A stretch of 64,000 bases of DNA from Cheiracanthium punctorium (GCA_038373885.1 JAWZYV010012273.1:1-64000); one strand, 5' to 3'; positions 34,190-45,967 are shown, counted from the stretch's first letter. Notes: generated by a model from the sequence alone, not told the origin. Numbers and translations are program-made.

Positions 34190-35194
34190 ATATGTAAAAT
34201 ACTCAACAAATTTTATGTCCCATACTTTAATGTCGGATTTTTATGTTGCATTTTTGGGATACATTTTTCGGGATACAATTTTCAATAAAGGGGGTGAGAG
34301 ATCAAATGACATAGTCATTATGTATGTATATGTATATAAATATATATATATGTAATATAAAAATCCCGTTCAGGCTTTTTAATTAAGTTTTCCAAATTAA
34401 TTTTTGTATTAGTCACTGTTATTAATATTTTTCTCAAAAGAAAGTCAGTTTGCTCGCCTCGTCGGAGCCATATGAGTTTTTTAAGCCTTTTCCCTTTAAA
34501 AATCCGCCAGATATGGTTTTTCCTGGTAGACTTTGACTCCGCTGCTTATTGCAGACTGCTTATTTTAATAACTGCTTATTTCAGAACTAACTATTTTTGA
34601 CTATTTTTTATTTTCTCTTCTGTCTTAATTTCAGTGGCCTAGCGATGCGTATTCTGCAAATCCTCGCTATTCATTCATTGATATCCTCGCTATTTCATTC
34701 ATTCCAACTTGGCTTTATGAATTTTTAAAGTTTCTACGATTTTGTTTTGCCCACCCTGTACATTCGTACAAATATTTTACAACATACTCCGAACCCTATA
34801 CGTATGCACACATACTTTAAACATAATGCACACTTATTTTTTCAACACAGACGGCTGTGCCGGCGCAGCTAGCTGTGTCAGAAAACGTCTCTAGTTCGGT
34901 GGTGCCATACGGGCGATTCGATCGATCGCCATATTTTTCTTAGTTGAATGGATCGATTGCAACGGCTGCACTTTTTCAGCTATGGAACGAGTCTTCGGAA
35001 TGATTATGTGGATGCGTAATCGAGTATGATTACCGTAGGGCCTTATTGTCGCATGGGCACATCGGGAGTTTGCCCAGTGCCCCCGGCTCGAAAGGGCCCC
35101 CAATTTCAAATGTTGTTCTGAAATACTCTTTTTTATATCAAACTTTTATGAAAAATAAAACAAATTTCATAGATGTAGCTCCCAAATTCATCAA
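34190..35194. other. Non-coding stretch, nothing recognised
   Basis: AT-rich sequence with microsatellite-like TATA tracts near 34330-34355. No coding block or element ends supported. Confidence 0.45.
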
Positions 35195-36330
35195 TGCCCG
35201 GGGTTGGCCATAATCAGGCCGTGACGATTACTTTTCTTTTCCTGATAGAGTCTACGAATAGATTACGGTAATCCCAAATAATAAATTTGTCGATTACGAT
35301 CAGATTATGGTAATCCAAAATACTAATAGATTACAATAATCGAACCAACAAAAACTGTCGATTACGGATGGTGAGGTTATGATTAAATTACGTTTACAAA
35401 ATGCTTTTTGTTAACATTCATAGCCTTTTAATTGAACAATTTTTAAGCAGAGGAAAGACCCTTAACAGACAACACCCAGAAGAAATTGGCGTTGTAAAGA
35501 TAAAATAAAATATTGTAAAATAACACACATAAAATTATCCTTGAATACAGGTATAACCTGTTTAAGCAATGCGAAACAGTAATAGAACAGCTGATTTAAG
35601 AGCGCCCATGTAGAAATGGTTCAGTGTACTAAAATATATTATTTTTGGGGGGCAGAACACTTCACTTCCTAAAACAATCATGTGGGTGTCCATGAGCTGA
35701 GCCAGAAAAGAGGAGCAGAAGCAAAAGCTGAGACTGAAGAGGACGAAGACAGCAGGAAAACGATGGAGACAGAAAGGAGAAAAAAAATCTCCTGTCTTCA
35801 GCCTTACTTTTCCTTCCTCAGATCTCGGAATGCTTTGCTGGGGCACAGAGAGGACCAAAGAGAGGAAGTAACGCTGGACAGAAAAAGGATAACTTTTTTT
35901 CGGCTTTGCGCCCTTGTAACAATGTGAATGAATAGGTTAACTCGGGGTTCAATATTTCTCTCAAGATGTTAAAGTCATGTGTTTCTTCAGACTGTCAAAA
36001 GCAGGAGCCCCAAGCAATTAAACGAAGACTTCACACGCAGATTAATGAGTTTTTTCTGTTATCTTCATTTGACATAAAAACTAAAGCTGAGTGAATGTAA
36101 TTCTGTAATGGCCTCAAGCAATTACGATTAAGGAATGCTTAGATTACGACTATGCTTAGACTACGATTATTTAGAAATTGATTAGATAATTACATGGGGA
36201 TTTAAGTTTTCAGATTACGATTACATTAGATTATTTGCAAACTAAATTTCTAGATTAGGCTTACATAAAAAAAGTGTCTAATCGATTAGGATTAGGAGAT
36301 TACGATCACACGAAGTCTGGTTGGGACGTC
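35195..36330. mobile_element. Candidate hAT-like element with GATTACG arrays
   Basis: Both flanks of the segment are filled with reiterated GATTACG / CGTAATC and GATTA motifs (35225-35400 and 36110-36310). The outer sequences CAGGCCGTGACGATTAC and, inverted, CAGACTTCGTGTGATCG are only loosely similar, and no convincing 8-bp duplication was found. The centre has an open frame at 35682-35927 with no recognisable domain. Confidence 0.35.
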
Positions 36331-36554
36331 TGTCCAGTTGGCTTTCTATATTGATGTGAAAATGCTTGTGATTCAATAAAGGCTCGAATTTATTATTCTT
36401 TTGATTTCCCTTATCTGCAACAAACAAAAAAAGGAAGAGTGTTCAATTTCCCACCGTGACGCAGGTAAGACTCGCAGCCAAGATTAGAGGAGATTCCGGA
36501 GGGCAGGAAGAATCTCTCATGCCTGTCTTAATATTTTGCATATCCTGATCTAGC

Positions 36555-36639
36555 ATGCTGTGGATAGCTGTACGACTGCTGGTCGTTGGTTGCGTTGCCG
36601 TCGCTGCGGCAATTTCGGCCGAAGATGCCTTAGAAAACA
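36555..36639 (+). CDS. Astacin-like metalloprotease B, exon 1 (signal peptide)
   Basis: ATG at 36555 opens a 28-codon exon ending in the donor ACA/GTAAGT (phase 1). The peptide MLWIAVRLLVVGCVAVAAA then ISAEDALEN is a textbook secretory signal: short N-region, one Arg, hydrophobic core and small residues before a likely cut near ISA. Joined to the exon at 55163 it reads on in frame, giving LEN-R-RLGLFHGDI, the start of an astacin propeptide. The intron would be about 18.5 kb and is packed with transposons. The first coding exon and orientation suit a gene downstream of astacin A on the same strand. The link between exons 1 and 2 is inferred from phase and protein logic and needs transcript support. 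Confidence 0.72.
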
Positions 36640-37664
36640 GTAAGTGCCATTTTTATTTGTAATCCGCTGTGACTAGGGTTGCCAAACATCCCGCGAAAGC
36701 CGGGACGTCCCGTTTCTTGGGCTTTAGAGGACCGTACCTTCCCAAGAGGCGCTGTAACAACCCTAAAGGACACAGCTGACTTCGAGCTTTTTTCGGTCAT
36801 ACATTGTATTTGAATGGGGATTTTCGGCCGACGTTTTACGCCGGTCGGCAGTGGACTGTCCTCCACCGAACAACAGATGGGAGAAGCGTGAAATTGCAAC
36901 ATTATTCACGGTCCCCAATTACCTTTTACCGGTTTAATACTGGAGTATCTCCCTCTTTCACATCGGTGGGTAAAATTTATTGCTTACAAGTGAGAATTGG
37001 CCAAAACCAGTACGGGCCATGCGGACCCCGTACTCGTTTTGGCTGCCCGGAGACGCTCGAAGTCAGCTTTGGCGTTAGAATTTATTGCTTTTCTCCCATC
37101 ATCCCCTGCTGCTAAGAGAGGGGAGAGTGCAGCTTTCACTTAAAGTACGTTCCCTCATATTGTTCCCCTCTTCTCAAAAGAGTCCCATCTTTCCTCCCCC
37201 CTGAAAATAATTACTGCTTGCTCTGGATTGCTCTTTGAAAACACATCCGCAGCAGTGAGTTGGGCAAAAACAGTAGTAAACGGATTTTATTCTCGAGAAT
37301 TCTGATAATTTGCTGTAACAGAGACTTAGTGAATTCTGAAGCTTTTAAAAATGTCAAAGTAGCAGCTAGTTAATAACTATTATGAATAATAATAGTAATT
37401 AATAATGCTTATGCTAATAATAATATCCACTTAAAAAAATACGAGCTAAAAAGAGCAAATTAATTTTCTTGGAGAATGATAAAACCACCAAATGCCGGTC
37501 TTTGAATTAAGTTTACACTAAGAATAAATTATTGAAAACTTATGAATATAACTTAATGCACTGAAAGGTTCACGTCCAATTTACAAGTACTAAACAATAA
37601 TTATGGCTAAGTGTTTTATCGGAGACATAATATATGAATTTTCAGTTTTAATCTTGAATTAAGG

Positions 37665-37985
37665 CAGCGGTTCTCAACCTTTTAACATCGCCCCCCCCCC
37701 TCAACAAAGGCTAACTTACGGTGGTGCGCCCTCTCCCCCCCTCACATTTTTCAGCACACATTCAATTTTTTAATCTTTAACAATGAACATTTAGCCGAAT
37801 TTTCTACAAAATAGTGCTACCAGTAAAGTTTGAATGAACATTTTAAGCGAAAAAGGGTATATTTTTTAGTAAAAATGAGAATAAATAAGATGGTTTAAAA
37901 CAAAACATACATCACTACTTGCTCTAAGGTTTTTTTCGCGACCCCCTGCATACGCTCTGCGCGCCCCACAGGTTGAGAAACGCTG
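37665..37985. mobile_element. hAT-like MITE, CAGCGGTTCTCAACC ends
   Basis: A 321-bp element with 15-bp ends CAGCGGTTCTCAACC and GGTTGAGAAACGCTG (one mismatch), flanked by the perfect 8-bp duplication AATTAAGG (37657-37664 and 37986-37993). The ends resemble those of Charlie/SPIN-type hAT families. It lies in the first intron of astacin B and has no coding capacity. Confidence 0.9.
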
Positions 37986-38193
37986 AATTAAGGTTACATT
38001 GTTTCGCGCCGTCTCGCATTGAAAAGATGACCAGTATTGCTTCCCAGATTGATTTTTGAAAACCCTGCTTTGACTCAGAGTTGCTCTTAAAACATTCGCC
38101 ATTTTCCAGAGGAGCATTCGATGACCCTTGCTTAAAAAGGAACTCAGATATGACAGAAAGGAAGTTTTCTCGGGACGCCAAATGTCCCGCTTT

Positions 38194-38971
38194 TAATAGA
38201 ATAAGTAATTTAATAATTTGATAAATTATAATGATCTCAGAAGATATTTTAAACATCAGATTTCTTTCCTAAATATAAATAGGATCTCTGCAGAAGTGAT
38301 TGTATACTTTAAGTTCATTTTCAAAATAAGTAGAATTAGGATTTCAGCTAAAGTGGTTTAATATTCTTAAATTCTTTTCCAAATAAATAATTATAATAAT
38401 CTTAGAAGATGTTATTAAAGACTAAGATCTTTTTTATGAAGGCATATTATCAATACCTACTTATGGGTTGTTTCAATTAAATTTTAAATTGCAAAGTAAA
38501 AGTTTTCGTTTTTGTTTATGCAAAGGCTATAAAAAGTTTATTTAATTGCAAATGATAGTACTATTTTTCTTGATTATAAAGAAGGAAAATGGAAGACTCT
38601 AATAATTAATGTTAATTTTTCACTAGTTTGTCTGATTGTTTTAACTTTTGTTAACTATGTTGCATGTATAACTTATAATGATCTATTGCGTATTATGCCA
38701 AAGCAAGCATAATATGCAATAAAACCATTCGTATATTATGTTTTACTTAATACTTTAATTATGCATGCAACATATTTACTAAAAATTGAAAGAGTCAAGC
38801 AAACTAATGAAAAATTAACATTAATTATTATGGAGTTTTCCATCTCTCTTCTTTATAATCAGGACAAGTTGTACTATCATTTCCGACTAAGTTAAATGAA
38901 CTTTTTAATTGCTTTCGCAAATAAAAACAAAACCATTTTACTTTGTCATTTAAGAAATGTATTAAACACAC
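38194..38971. other. Intron sequence with long inverted repeat
   Basis: AT-rich. The segment near 38505-38650 (AGTTTATTTAATTGCAAATG, GATTATAAAGAAGGAAAATG, AATTAATGTTAATTTTTCAC) reappears inverted at about 38795-38945, giving arms of roughly 140 bp around a central AT-rich loop. This is a foldback structure, possibly a MITE; the ends are not sharply defined. Confidence 0.5.
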
Positions 38972-38979
38972 ACACACAC

Positions 38980-40276
38980 TAGAGACGAGACGGGCTCAGC
39001 CCGAGCCCGAAAGCCCGAGCCCGAGCCCGAACCTGGCTCGGGCTCTGTAATTCACAATTGCGATCGGGCTCGGGCGGGCTCGGGCTCGCGAAAAATTTCC
39101 CCTTTATTGAACATACTCCTAGAAACAGATTTTTAAAAAGTGATTCATGAGGAAAATAAAAGTACAGTCAACTCCGGTTATAGTGAACCTCTGGGGAGCA
39201 ACAAATTTCGTCCACTATATCCGAAGTTCACTAAAGCCGTTATCAGACGACGCATTTTCGCCCTTCAAAATGCTCGTACAACTCTTTCGGCTTTCATTTT
39301 TCTTGTCAAAAGCAAGGTATAGGGTTGTATTGCAAGGCAAGAAAACGATCTGGTGGATTGGCACGGGGTTGCCGATTTGGTGACGTTATCGCTCGTTTTG
39401 TGACAAAACAGTTATTACGTCATCGCTGTTTTTGTCACAAAAATCACTCGTCCTGTCGCGCCCCGTGCAGTCGAACATTGACATTGACGGTGGAATTCGA
39501 AGGTTCATTTTAAAGTAAATACAGTAAAAAAGTTTATAATGGTTTTTGATTTGCACTTCGAAAATAAAACCGGCTTCTATTTCCGCCGTCCACATTGCAG
39601 GCATGGAGGTCGCCATCTTGAATGAAGGTGTGGACAGTGTCTAGAGCTCTGATTGGCTGATTTCGCCATTCATACCAAACATTTTTCAACATTGTTCGAA
39701 ACAGTCCGGTGTCAAGGGAAATACTATCACACAACGGTTTTCGCCTGACTGAAGGGCAAAACTGCAGTACAAAAGTGTTGTACGTGCATTTTGCAGTGCG
39801 TAGAGCTCTCGTGTGATAGCACCTTTAAACCCAAGTGTATTCATGATGGATAGAGATACTGTGTGTGAATCGAGACTAATGGTTTGCGATCACTATATCC
39901 GATGGTTCACTATATCCGGGTTCACTATAACCAGAGTTGGCTGCACTTATAAAAAAAAAAAAATATCGGCACTGGCGCCTAGAAGGTGCGTTAAGCTCTT
40001 TGGATATTTCAGAACGGCGGCTTATTTTCATTAGTTAGTCATGAGATCCGACATTATTTGATAAACATATGGATAAATAAAGAATTGGAAAGTGCATTGA
40101 GAGTTTGCAACTATATTTATCTTTAATTTGCACAAACGGCAAAATTCATTGTATTCTATCAATGAAGTAATTGGATTTTTTTTTTTAAATCTTTAACTGA
40201 AATTTCGGGCTCGGGCGGGCTCGGATTAAAAGTCCTCGGGCTCGGGCTTCAAAAAATGAGCCCGAACTCATCTCTA
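38980..40276. mobile_element. hAT-like element with GCCCGA arrays, inserted in (AC)n
   Basis: The ends are TAGAGACGAGACGGGCTC and, inverted, TAGAGATGAGTTCGGGCTC. Both flanks are ACACACAC, so the 8-bp duplication is merged into an AC microsatellite. GCCCGA/TCGGGC motifs are reiterated at both subterminal zones (38990-39100 and 40205-40270). The centre is occupied by a second inverted-repeat element (39165-39943). No transposase frame. Confidence 0.8.
39165..39943. mobile_element. Non-autonomous pogo/Tigger-like element
   Basis: Inverted ends CAGTCAACTCCGGTTATAGT and, on the other strand, CAGCCAACTCTGGTTATAGT, extending through GAACC and containing repeated CACTATATCCGA motifs. CAGT-type ends with TATAGTGAAC are usual for pogo/Tigger. 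TA precedes the left end, but the right flank (CACTTATA) does not show a clean TA duplicate. It is nested within 38980-40276. Open frames inside lack transposase motifs. Confidence 0.7.
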
Positions 40277-40359
40277 ACACACACACACACACACAAAAAA
40301 AAAAAAAACTGATGAGTAGATATCAATAATATATATTTTTCATTCATTCAATTCCTACT

Positions 40360-40736
40360 CGGCTGCCCAAATTTAAAACACAGTAAGGGACAAATTTTTC
40401 AAAATGGATTTTTTAGCATTTTTCGTTCTAAGAGTCGTGTGAACATGATTTACTTGGCACTTTTCAATAATTTAATTTTTTCGTATATATATTAAAATTG
40501 ATAAAGCTAGTAAGTGCTTTTTTTTCTATTTGAAAAATTTGAAACAAAGTAACACTTTCAACAGTTTTAAAACCCTATTTTATTTTCTACCTGTTGTCAT
40601 CCTGATCTGTGACAATAATCAACGGTTAATTTGTTGTGCTAAAATACCATTTCGTGCGGCTAAAAGGAAATACGTTTTATTGATTTTCTGGAAGATTTTG
40701 AATTTGTCACTTACAGTATTTTAATTTGGGCAGCCG
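40360..40736. mobile_element. 377-bp MITE, CGGCTGCCCAAATT ends, TACT duplication
   Basis: The ends are CGGCTGCCCAAATTTAAAA and, at the right, TTTTAATTTGGGCAGCCG. TACT lies on both sides (40356-40359 and 40737-40740). The unoccupied target is present at 50364-50397 as TTCAATTCCTACTATTAG, which confirms the borders and the 4-bp duplication. Superfamily unknown. Confidence 0.88.
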
Positions 40737-41039
40737 TACTATTAGTTCACTCTCCCTATTGTTACGAATTTTCGGGGCAACCCGCTGTTCTGGAGTTTAA
40801 TATAGTTCAAAATTCGTATTCTACGCGTCAAATAGCAAAACTTTGCTTTTTGTTGCATCAAAATCGGTCATCTAGAACCGGAGATACGGAGGTTTGGGTT
40901 TCCTCATTGATTTCTGTAGCAATTTCTAGAAATCTCGAAAAGTATTGGTCCTAGGTCATCGGTAACTTCAATTTTGGGGACTTATTTTTGGCACCAAATT
41001 TAGCGATATTTCGCTAGAAGTCACCAAGCGTTGCGACAT

Positions 41040-42520
41040 CCCAGACAGCACAGCAAACTTGCATCAAACTTGCAGCAAGCTTGATTTATCAAGTCAATAA
41101 GCTTGAATTAAGCTTGAAAATTCCAGGCGTTTTAAGCTTGATGCAAGCTTGAATCAAGTGTTCTAGTTTACACTTGCCCAGCTTGCATTAAGCTTGACAT
41201 TTCAAGCTTGAAACAAGCTTGACATTTCAAGCTTAAAAAATTTTCCAAAAAAAAAAAAATTCTAAATACACGGGGCACCCGCCCCACATACTTTATTTTC
41301 CCGCGCATTTTCCCCCCTCTAAGCTCTAATTTTAAGCTGTTTCCATCGAGTGTCCGTGGCTAGAATAGAACCCGGGACCTTTCGGTTAGTAGCCGCGCGC
41401 GTTATCCATTCAGCCACCGGAGCCTCGTGCAGCTGTGACTAAAGTTTGAAGTGAATTATTAAGCGGTTTTCTGGCCAGATTGATAAGAGGGCGATATGTT
41501 ATTTGTTTTTTTTTAATTTTTCCATGGGATTCATCAAAATTAAAATAATTTTATGTGTGATTTAGAGACTCTACTAATAGGGAAATAAACATAATATAAA
41601 CTTAAGAGCAACACATGTTTTAAAACTTTCGCAACACTCATGAGCAATACTGCCGCTGGCCAAAATCGAAACAAACGACTGATTTTGAAATCAATTTCGT
41701 AGTATAATTGTATTTTATTTTGAAGAGTTTCCATATTTGGAAATATAGAATGGGTTTACTTACTTAACACAAATTTTGTGTTAAGTAATCTGAAATCAAA
41801 GAAACAGATAGTTAAACGTTACTTCGAAATGGTATATCACAGTTGCTAACATAACATGTATGGAATACAAACACTTTAGTCATTTTTGTAAATATTTCTT
41901 ATAATAAGAAATAATTGAAAAATTTTGCTATTTTTTAACGCTAAAAATTCTCGTTACAAATGTGGTTAGTTATTTTCCTACATATTGCTATGCTATATCG
42001 ATATAGAGCATTTCGAAGAATTAAAAATAAGTTTAAATTAATTTATACAAATGTAAATTTGAATTATTTTCATTGTTCATACTTTATAATTAAAAAAATT
42101 ATTTAACTTTCTGAATTTTTTTTTTTAATCCTTTGTAATTTTATTTTAAAACTACAAAAGTGTAAGATGTAAGATTTTTGGGCCCTAAAATCTGTAGGCC
42201 CTAGACAGTTGCCCCGTTTGCCTTGCCGGTAATATGGCACTGGTAATAAAATAAACACATCTTTTACAAACTTTAGTAAATTTGAGGACGCTACACAATT
42301 AATGTCCATTCTCTTTCACAGATGGCGCCATCAACGCTCCTTTAAAAAGGAAGTAGACGAGTAGCAATTACCAAGCTTAAATCAAGCTGTATTTAAGCAT
42401 GACAATTCAACTTGACTCCTGCTTGCTGCCAGCTTAGAATGAGTTGAACTGTCAAGCTTGCATTAATGCGTCAAATTCAAAGAAATGTCAAGCTTGATTA
42501 AAGCTTATGTGCTGTCTGGG
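41040..42520. mobile_element. DNA element with CCCAGACAGCAC ends and AAGCTTG arrays
   Basis: A 1,481-bp element with perfect 12-bp ends CCCAGACAGCAC / GTGCTGTCTGGG. Subterminal zones (41060-41230 and 42370-42510) are dense in CAAGCTTG/AAGCTTGA motifs. AT flanks both sides (41038-41039 and 42521-42522), a possible 2-bp duplication. It contains a tRNA-like segment (41345-41440). No transposase was recognised. Confidence 0.8.
41345..41440 (-). repeat. tRNA-like sequence inside the CCCAGACAGCAC element
   Basis: On the minus strand it reads GGTGGCTGAATGGATAACGC (A-box/D-arm like), later GGTCCCGGGTTCTATTC (B-box/T-arm like). The spacing suits a tRNA-derived pol III promoter. I could not fold a convincing acceptor stem, so it is likelier a tRNA pseudogene or SINE head than a working tRNA. 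Confidence 0.5.
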
Positions 42521-42733
42521 ATTTTGGTCATTTGGCGCGATATTCCCAATAGGTCTTATAAAGTTAGTTTTTCTGCATTAACATGCATGATAGCCTAATA
42601 TTTCTCTACTATGACGTAATCAAAATTCCCGCTTTATGTGGAATCTTCGAGAGATACATTTTTCTAGAAGCTCCTTGTAGTTTCTGTGTCACCTGTAAAT
42701 ACAGGCATGACAGACCCCACACTTCAGTGTGGA

Positions 42734-45525
42734 CAGGACCGGCCTTCTTTTGGAAGTGGCCCGGTTGCAAACATTTTTTGGGGGCCCTAAACATTATAGA
42801 TGCTAAAAAAAATTCATTAATTAATAGACCCATTTATAAAGCAAACATTAAGAATGAACTGAAATACCACTAATAACACTTTAATGGTCGTGGTAATTAG
42901 GGTTGAAGGCCGGCTCTAAGGTAGCTGGCGCCCAGGACAAGCTAATTTTTGGTGCCCTTTTTAAATAAATCTAACTCGTTTATGACGACTCCTTATTTAA
43001 GAAGAACCCAGATTGAATGAGGAAATCGGAAATACTTGGCTGGTACAATGTTATGTTTATGGGAGTATAACTCGCTTTTAACGAGTAAAACCTGGTTGTA
43101 TCGAAGAATATTTTTGTGATTTATAAAATTTCTACTGACTTCCACCTCTCAAGCTCAGATAATACTTTCTTAGAAAATATCTTTTAACATTCCAAAGTCA
43201 ATAAAGACGACGATGATAGCGAAGAATAGGAAGAAACTACAAAGGGAGCTTACCTGACCATGGGCAACTGGGACAGTCTGATGTTGGATAAACCTTCAAA
43301 AGAAAAAAAAAATCCGTTCTCTCTCCTAAGATTATGTTTTCATGGCGCCCCTAAACATATAGCACCCCAGGCAGCTGCCCGAGTTGCCGGTACCTTGAGC
43401 CGGCACACCAATGGAAGTGGGGGGGGGGTGAGTTAAAGTTTAGGTTAAATTAAATAAAATCAATAATTTAATATAAGAGGACATTTCATTAGTCAGTGCT
43501 GCCAATTTAAGGGATTTGTCGCTAAATTTAGCAACTTTTCATTGTATTTAGTAAATAAATTTTTTGGAAAGTGACATTTTTGATGATCTTGCTCTCTAAT
43601 TTAGAGATTCAGATGAATTTGGAGTATTGTTTCAAACTTTCTAAGATTTTAAAATCTAACCAGTACTACTTTAGAAAAGAAATGATGAGATGAAATGTTT
43701 AAGAATGGATCGTGGATGAACAGACATATCAGGGACGTAGCCAGATAATAGGCGATGGAGGCCTCGGCCCCTTCCGAAATTCATACTTTTCATAATTGGA
43801 TGTCAATAATCAAGCTTTTTCGTAGAAATGCTATCTTAATTAAAAATGCCTCCTTTTGGGCCCGCCCCGATTTATCTTTTTCTTTCTGGTTATGTGCCCG
43901 AGACGTACATTTCAATCATCCAATTTTATGTGTACTTTTATCTGCTATTATACTGTAAATATTCAAATATAATATGAGTGCTATTTTAAGTATGAGGGTT
44001 CTATTAGAAAATAGAGCAACATCTATTCGAAATCTATTATTAATTTCAGTTTTTTTTGTATTAGCCCCTTATTGGTAGGATATTTTTTCGAAATTATTAT
44101 TTATTTAATTTTTTTTCATGGTTACCAATCCTTACCAACACATCTATCCACTTTTTGGAAACAGTAAATTTTTAATATCTTTTCAAAATGTTAACCAACC
44201 CACTCGTACATTTGGAAACTAAATATGATATTCTGTTGTCCACGATCTTTTTCTATATTCTATCATAAAAATCACTGTACATATAAAGTGGTTAATTATA
44301 TTTCCTAAATGTTATCAACTGTACGTCGCATGGCACGCGCTGCCGACTGTGTGGGAACAAAAACGCCGAAAGTGTGAGATGCGACGTCGAAGAAGAAGGG
44401 GTTGAGATTGATTAATGTGTTTGAAATATTTTATACTTCTAATTTTCAATAAACACAGATTTAAAAATACTGACTTTTTCTACTTCAGAATAGCTGTTTC
44501 ATCTGACTGCAGAACTTCGCTTACTCTACATACTCATTTATTGCTTAGGGATTAAATCGCGTAAATATAAGTTACGGGATCAATCAAAATGCATTTAAAA
44601 CTTTTATAAATGTGAAACTTAACACAATTTAAAACTTTTTGACGAAAATTATCTTATTATTTGCAAGCTCGGCTATTATAAACAAAATAACAATTTACCT
44701 TTTTTCAAATGTAGAAAACATGATGATAAAATTGGTAAAGCTTAATCCATAATTTAGGCCCGTGAAAGTCATAAAATTCAGAAAAATCTTTCAAAATATA
44801 TATAACATATACACAAAAGTTAATAGACTCTCACAAAGTCTAATACAAGCAGACACTTCTAATGGCTCAACTTCGGTTAGTAATTTTGAGAGGGGTATCT
44901 GCAAAATAGGATTTGATCAACACCTTTGCACAATTGTAAACTTGGGAAAAAAATGTCCCCATGCTTGCAAAGGTACCCAAATGCAGGTCATTTTTTATTC
45001 TTTGTGTACTCTTATCTTCAAATTAATGCCAGACGCGTGAAACGTACTTCGTATCAACATAGTTTAGAGGGGGCCCCCACAGGTGTTAATCAATCAGTCC
45101 TTGGTTTTGACAACGAAAAGGCCTCTTCCGCTGTTCTATGTGTTTCGGTTCTTTTCAAAGAATTCGCTAATGAGCGGTCGTTTTGACCAATGGTCCAGAT
45201 CTGATAATTGTATTTTTCTCTAACTGATGTTTCGCTCTTTTTTACGGTGAAAGGTGCGAAGGTAAGTGAAATTTCATCAGAGCTGGGGTGTACTGTCAAA
45301 GAATACTGTTCGTAGAAAGACGCTTTTGTAAATGATGTTTAGCTCTGAAAGATGCAGAGTAGCCACACAACACTATCAGTCTACTTTAATTTAAAGAAAT
45401 TTTTTATATTTTTCACGATAAGAGAGAGAGACATAATAAAAAATATAGAACGGATTTGGGGGCCCCTCTGAAACCGGGGCCCAGGTGACTTGCATCCGCA
45501 GCATCCCCCCCTGTGGCCGGCCCTG
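42734..45525. mobile_element. 2.8-kb hAT-like element, CAGGACCGGCC ends
   Basis: The ends are CAGGACCGGCC and GGCCGGCCCTG, flanked by AGTGTGGA (42726-42733) and AGTATGGA (45526-45533), an 8-bp duplication with one mismatch. It sits inside the old Gypsy LTR, and LTR homology resumes on both sides. Open frames inside (44762-45186 among others) show no transposase motif. A second repeat with GCCGGCTC-type ends appears nested near 42903-43410. Confidence 0.78.
42903..43410. mobile_element. Candidate nested element with GCCGGCTC ends
   Basis: GGCCGGCTCTAAGGTAGCTGG near 42911 and, inverted, GTGCCGGCTCAAGGTACCGG at the right. Both are followed inward by GCGCCC/GGTGCC-type sequence. No target duplication identified; limits approximate. 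Confidence 0.45.
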
Positions 45526-45946
45526 AGTATGGATCGAGCTTCCTATGAGTACGCTGCTTTGCTTTGTGAACTCTGCGATAGAAGAGGTATTTTCGCTTGC
45601 CTTTTTAGCGATATTTCGCTAGAATATTCACTAGTAAATTCTTCATTGCTATGTCTTAAGGGACTGTATACGATATCCCTTGTATATTTCCACTGAATTT
45701 TTGCCTGAAGTGTTTTATTTTATGTGAGAAATACAGCATTTGTGAAAGCTTTTGAGCTTAGCGAACTGTTATAAGCACATTACTGTCTGATTGTGCTTTT
45801 GAATGTTGTACAGCTGCTTGTTCGACAAAGTTCTAGACGTAATAAAGTTAGTGTTCCATCCTGACAAGGGAATCTTTACTAGAACTTTCTACACCTACTG
45901 GACTTTAGAACGACGAACACAGGAATTAGCAGAGATTTCTGAAACA

Positions 45947-45967
45947 TTTGGTGTTAGAAGTGGGATT
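45947..45967 (+). promoter_or_regulatory. Primer-binding site of old Gypsy, tRNA-Leu-like
   Basis: TTTGGTGTTAGAAGTGGGAT immediately after the LTR end would pair with the 3' end of a tRNA-Leu. Confidence 0.65.

Larger units (their letters stand above)
40760..45946 (+). mobile_element. 5' LTR of an old Gypsy, split by two later insertions
   Basis: Begins TGTTACGAATTTTCGGGGC like the solo LTR at 33270-34189 (inverted). It is followed in order through AGCGATATTTCGCTAG, GATTGTGCTTTTGAATGTTG and ACTTTAGAACGACGAAC to an end near GAAACA. It is interrupted by 41040-42520 and 42734-45525. Removing both insertions and their target duplicates leaves about 904 bp, close to the 920 bp of the solo LTR. Confidence 0.82.

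Noticed and set aside
36673..38192. Element bounded by GCCAAACATCCCGC and GCCAAATGTCCCGC
   Set aside because: The two motifs are in the same orientation, not inverted, and no target duplicate was found, so borders of a single element are not supported.
41345..41440. Functional tRNA gene
   Set aside because: A- and B-box-like segments are present, but I could not form a convincing acceptor stem, and it lies within a repeat element.
44330..44480. LTR-like segment around GTGTGAGATGCGACGTCG with nearby AATAAA
   Set aside because: The composition recalls LTR tails, but no paired copy, primer site or borders could be found.
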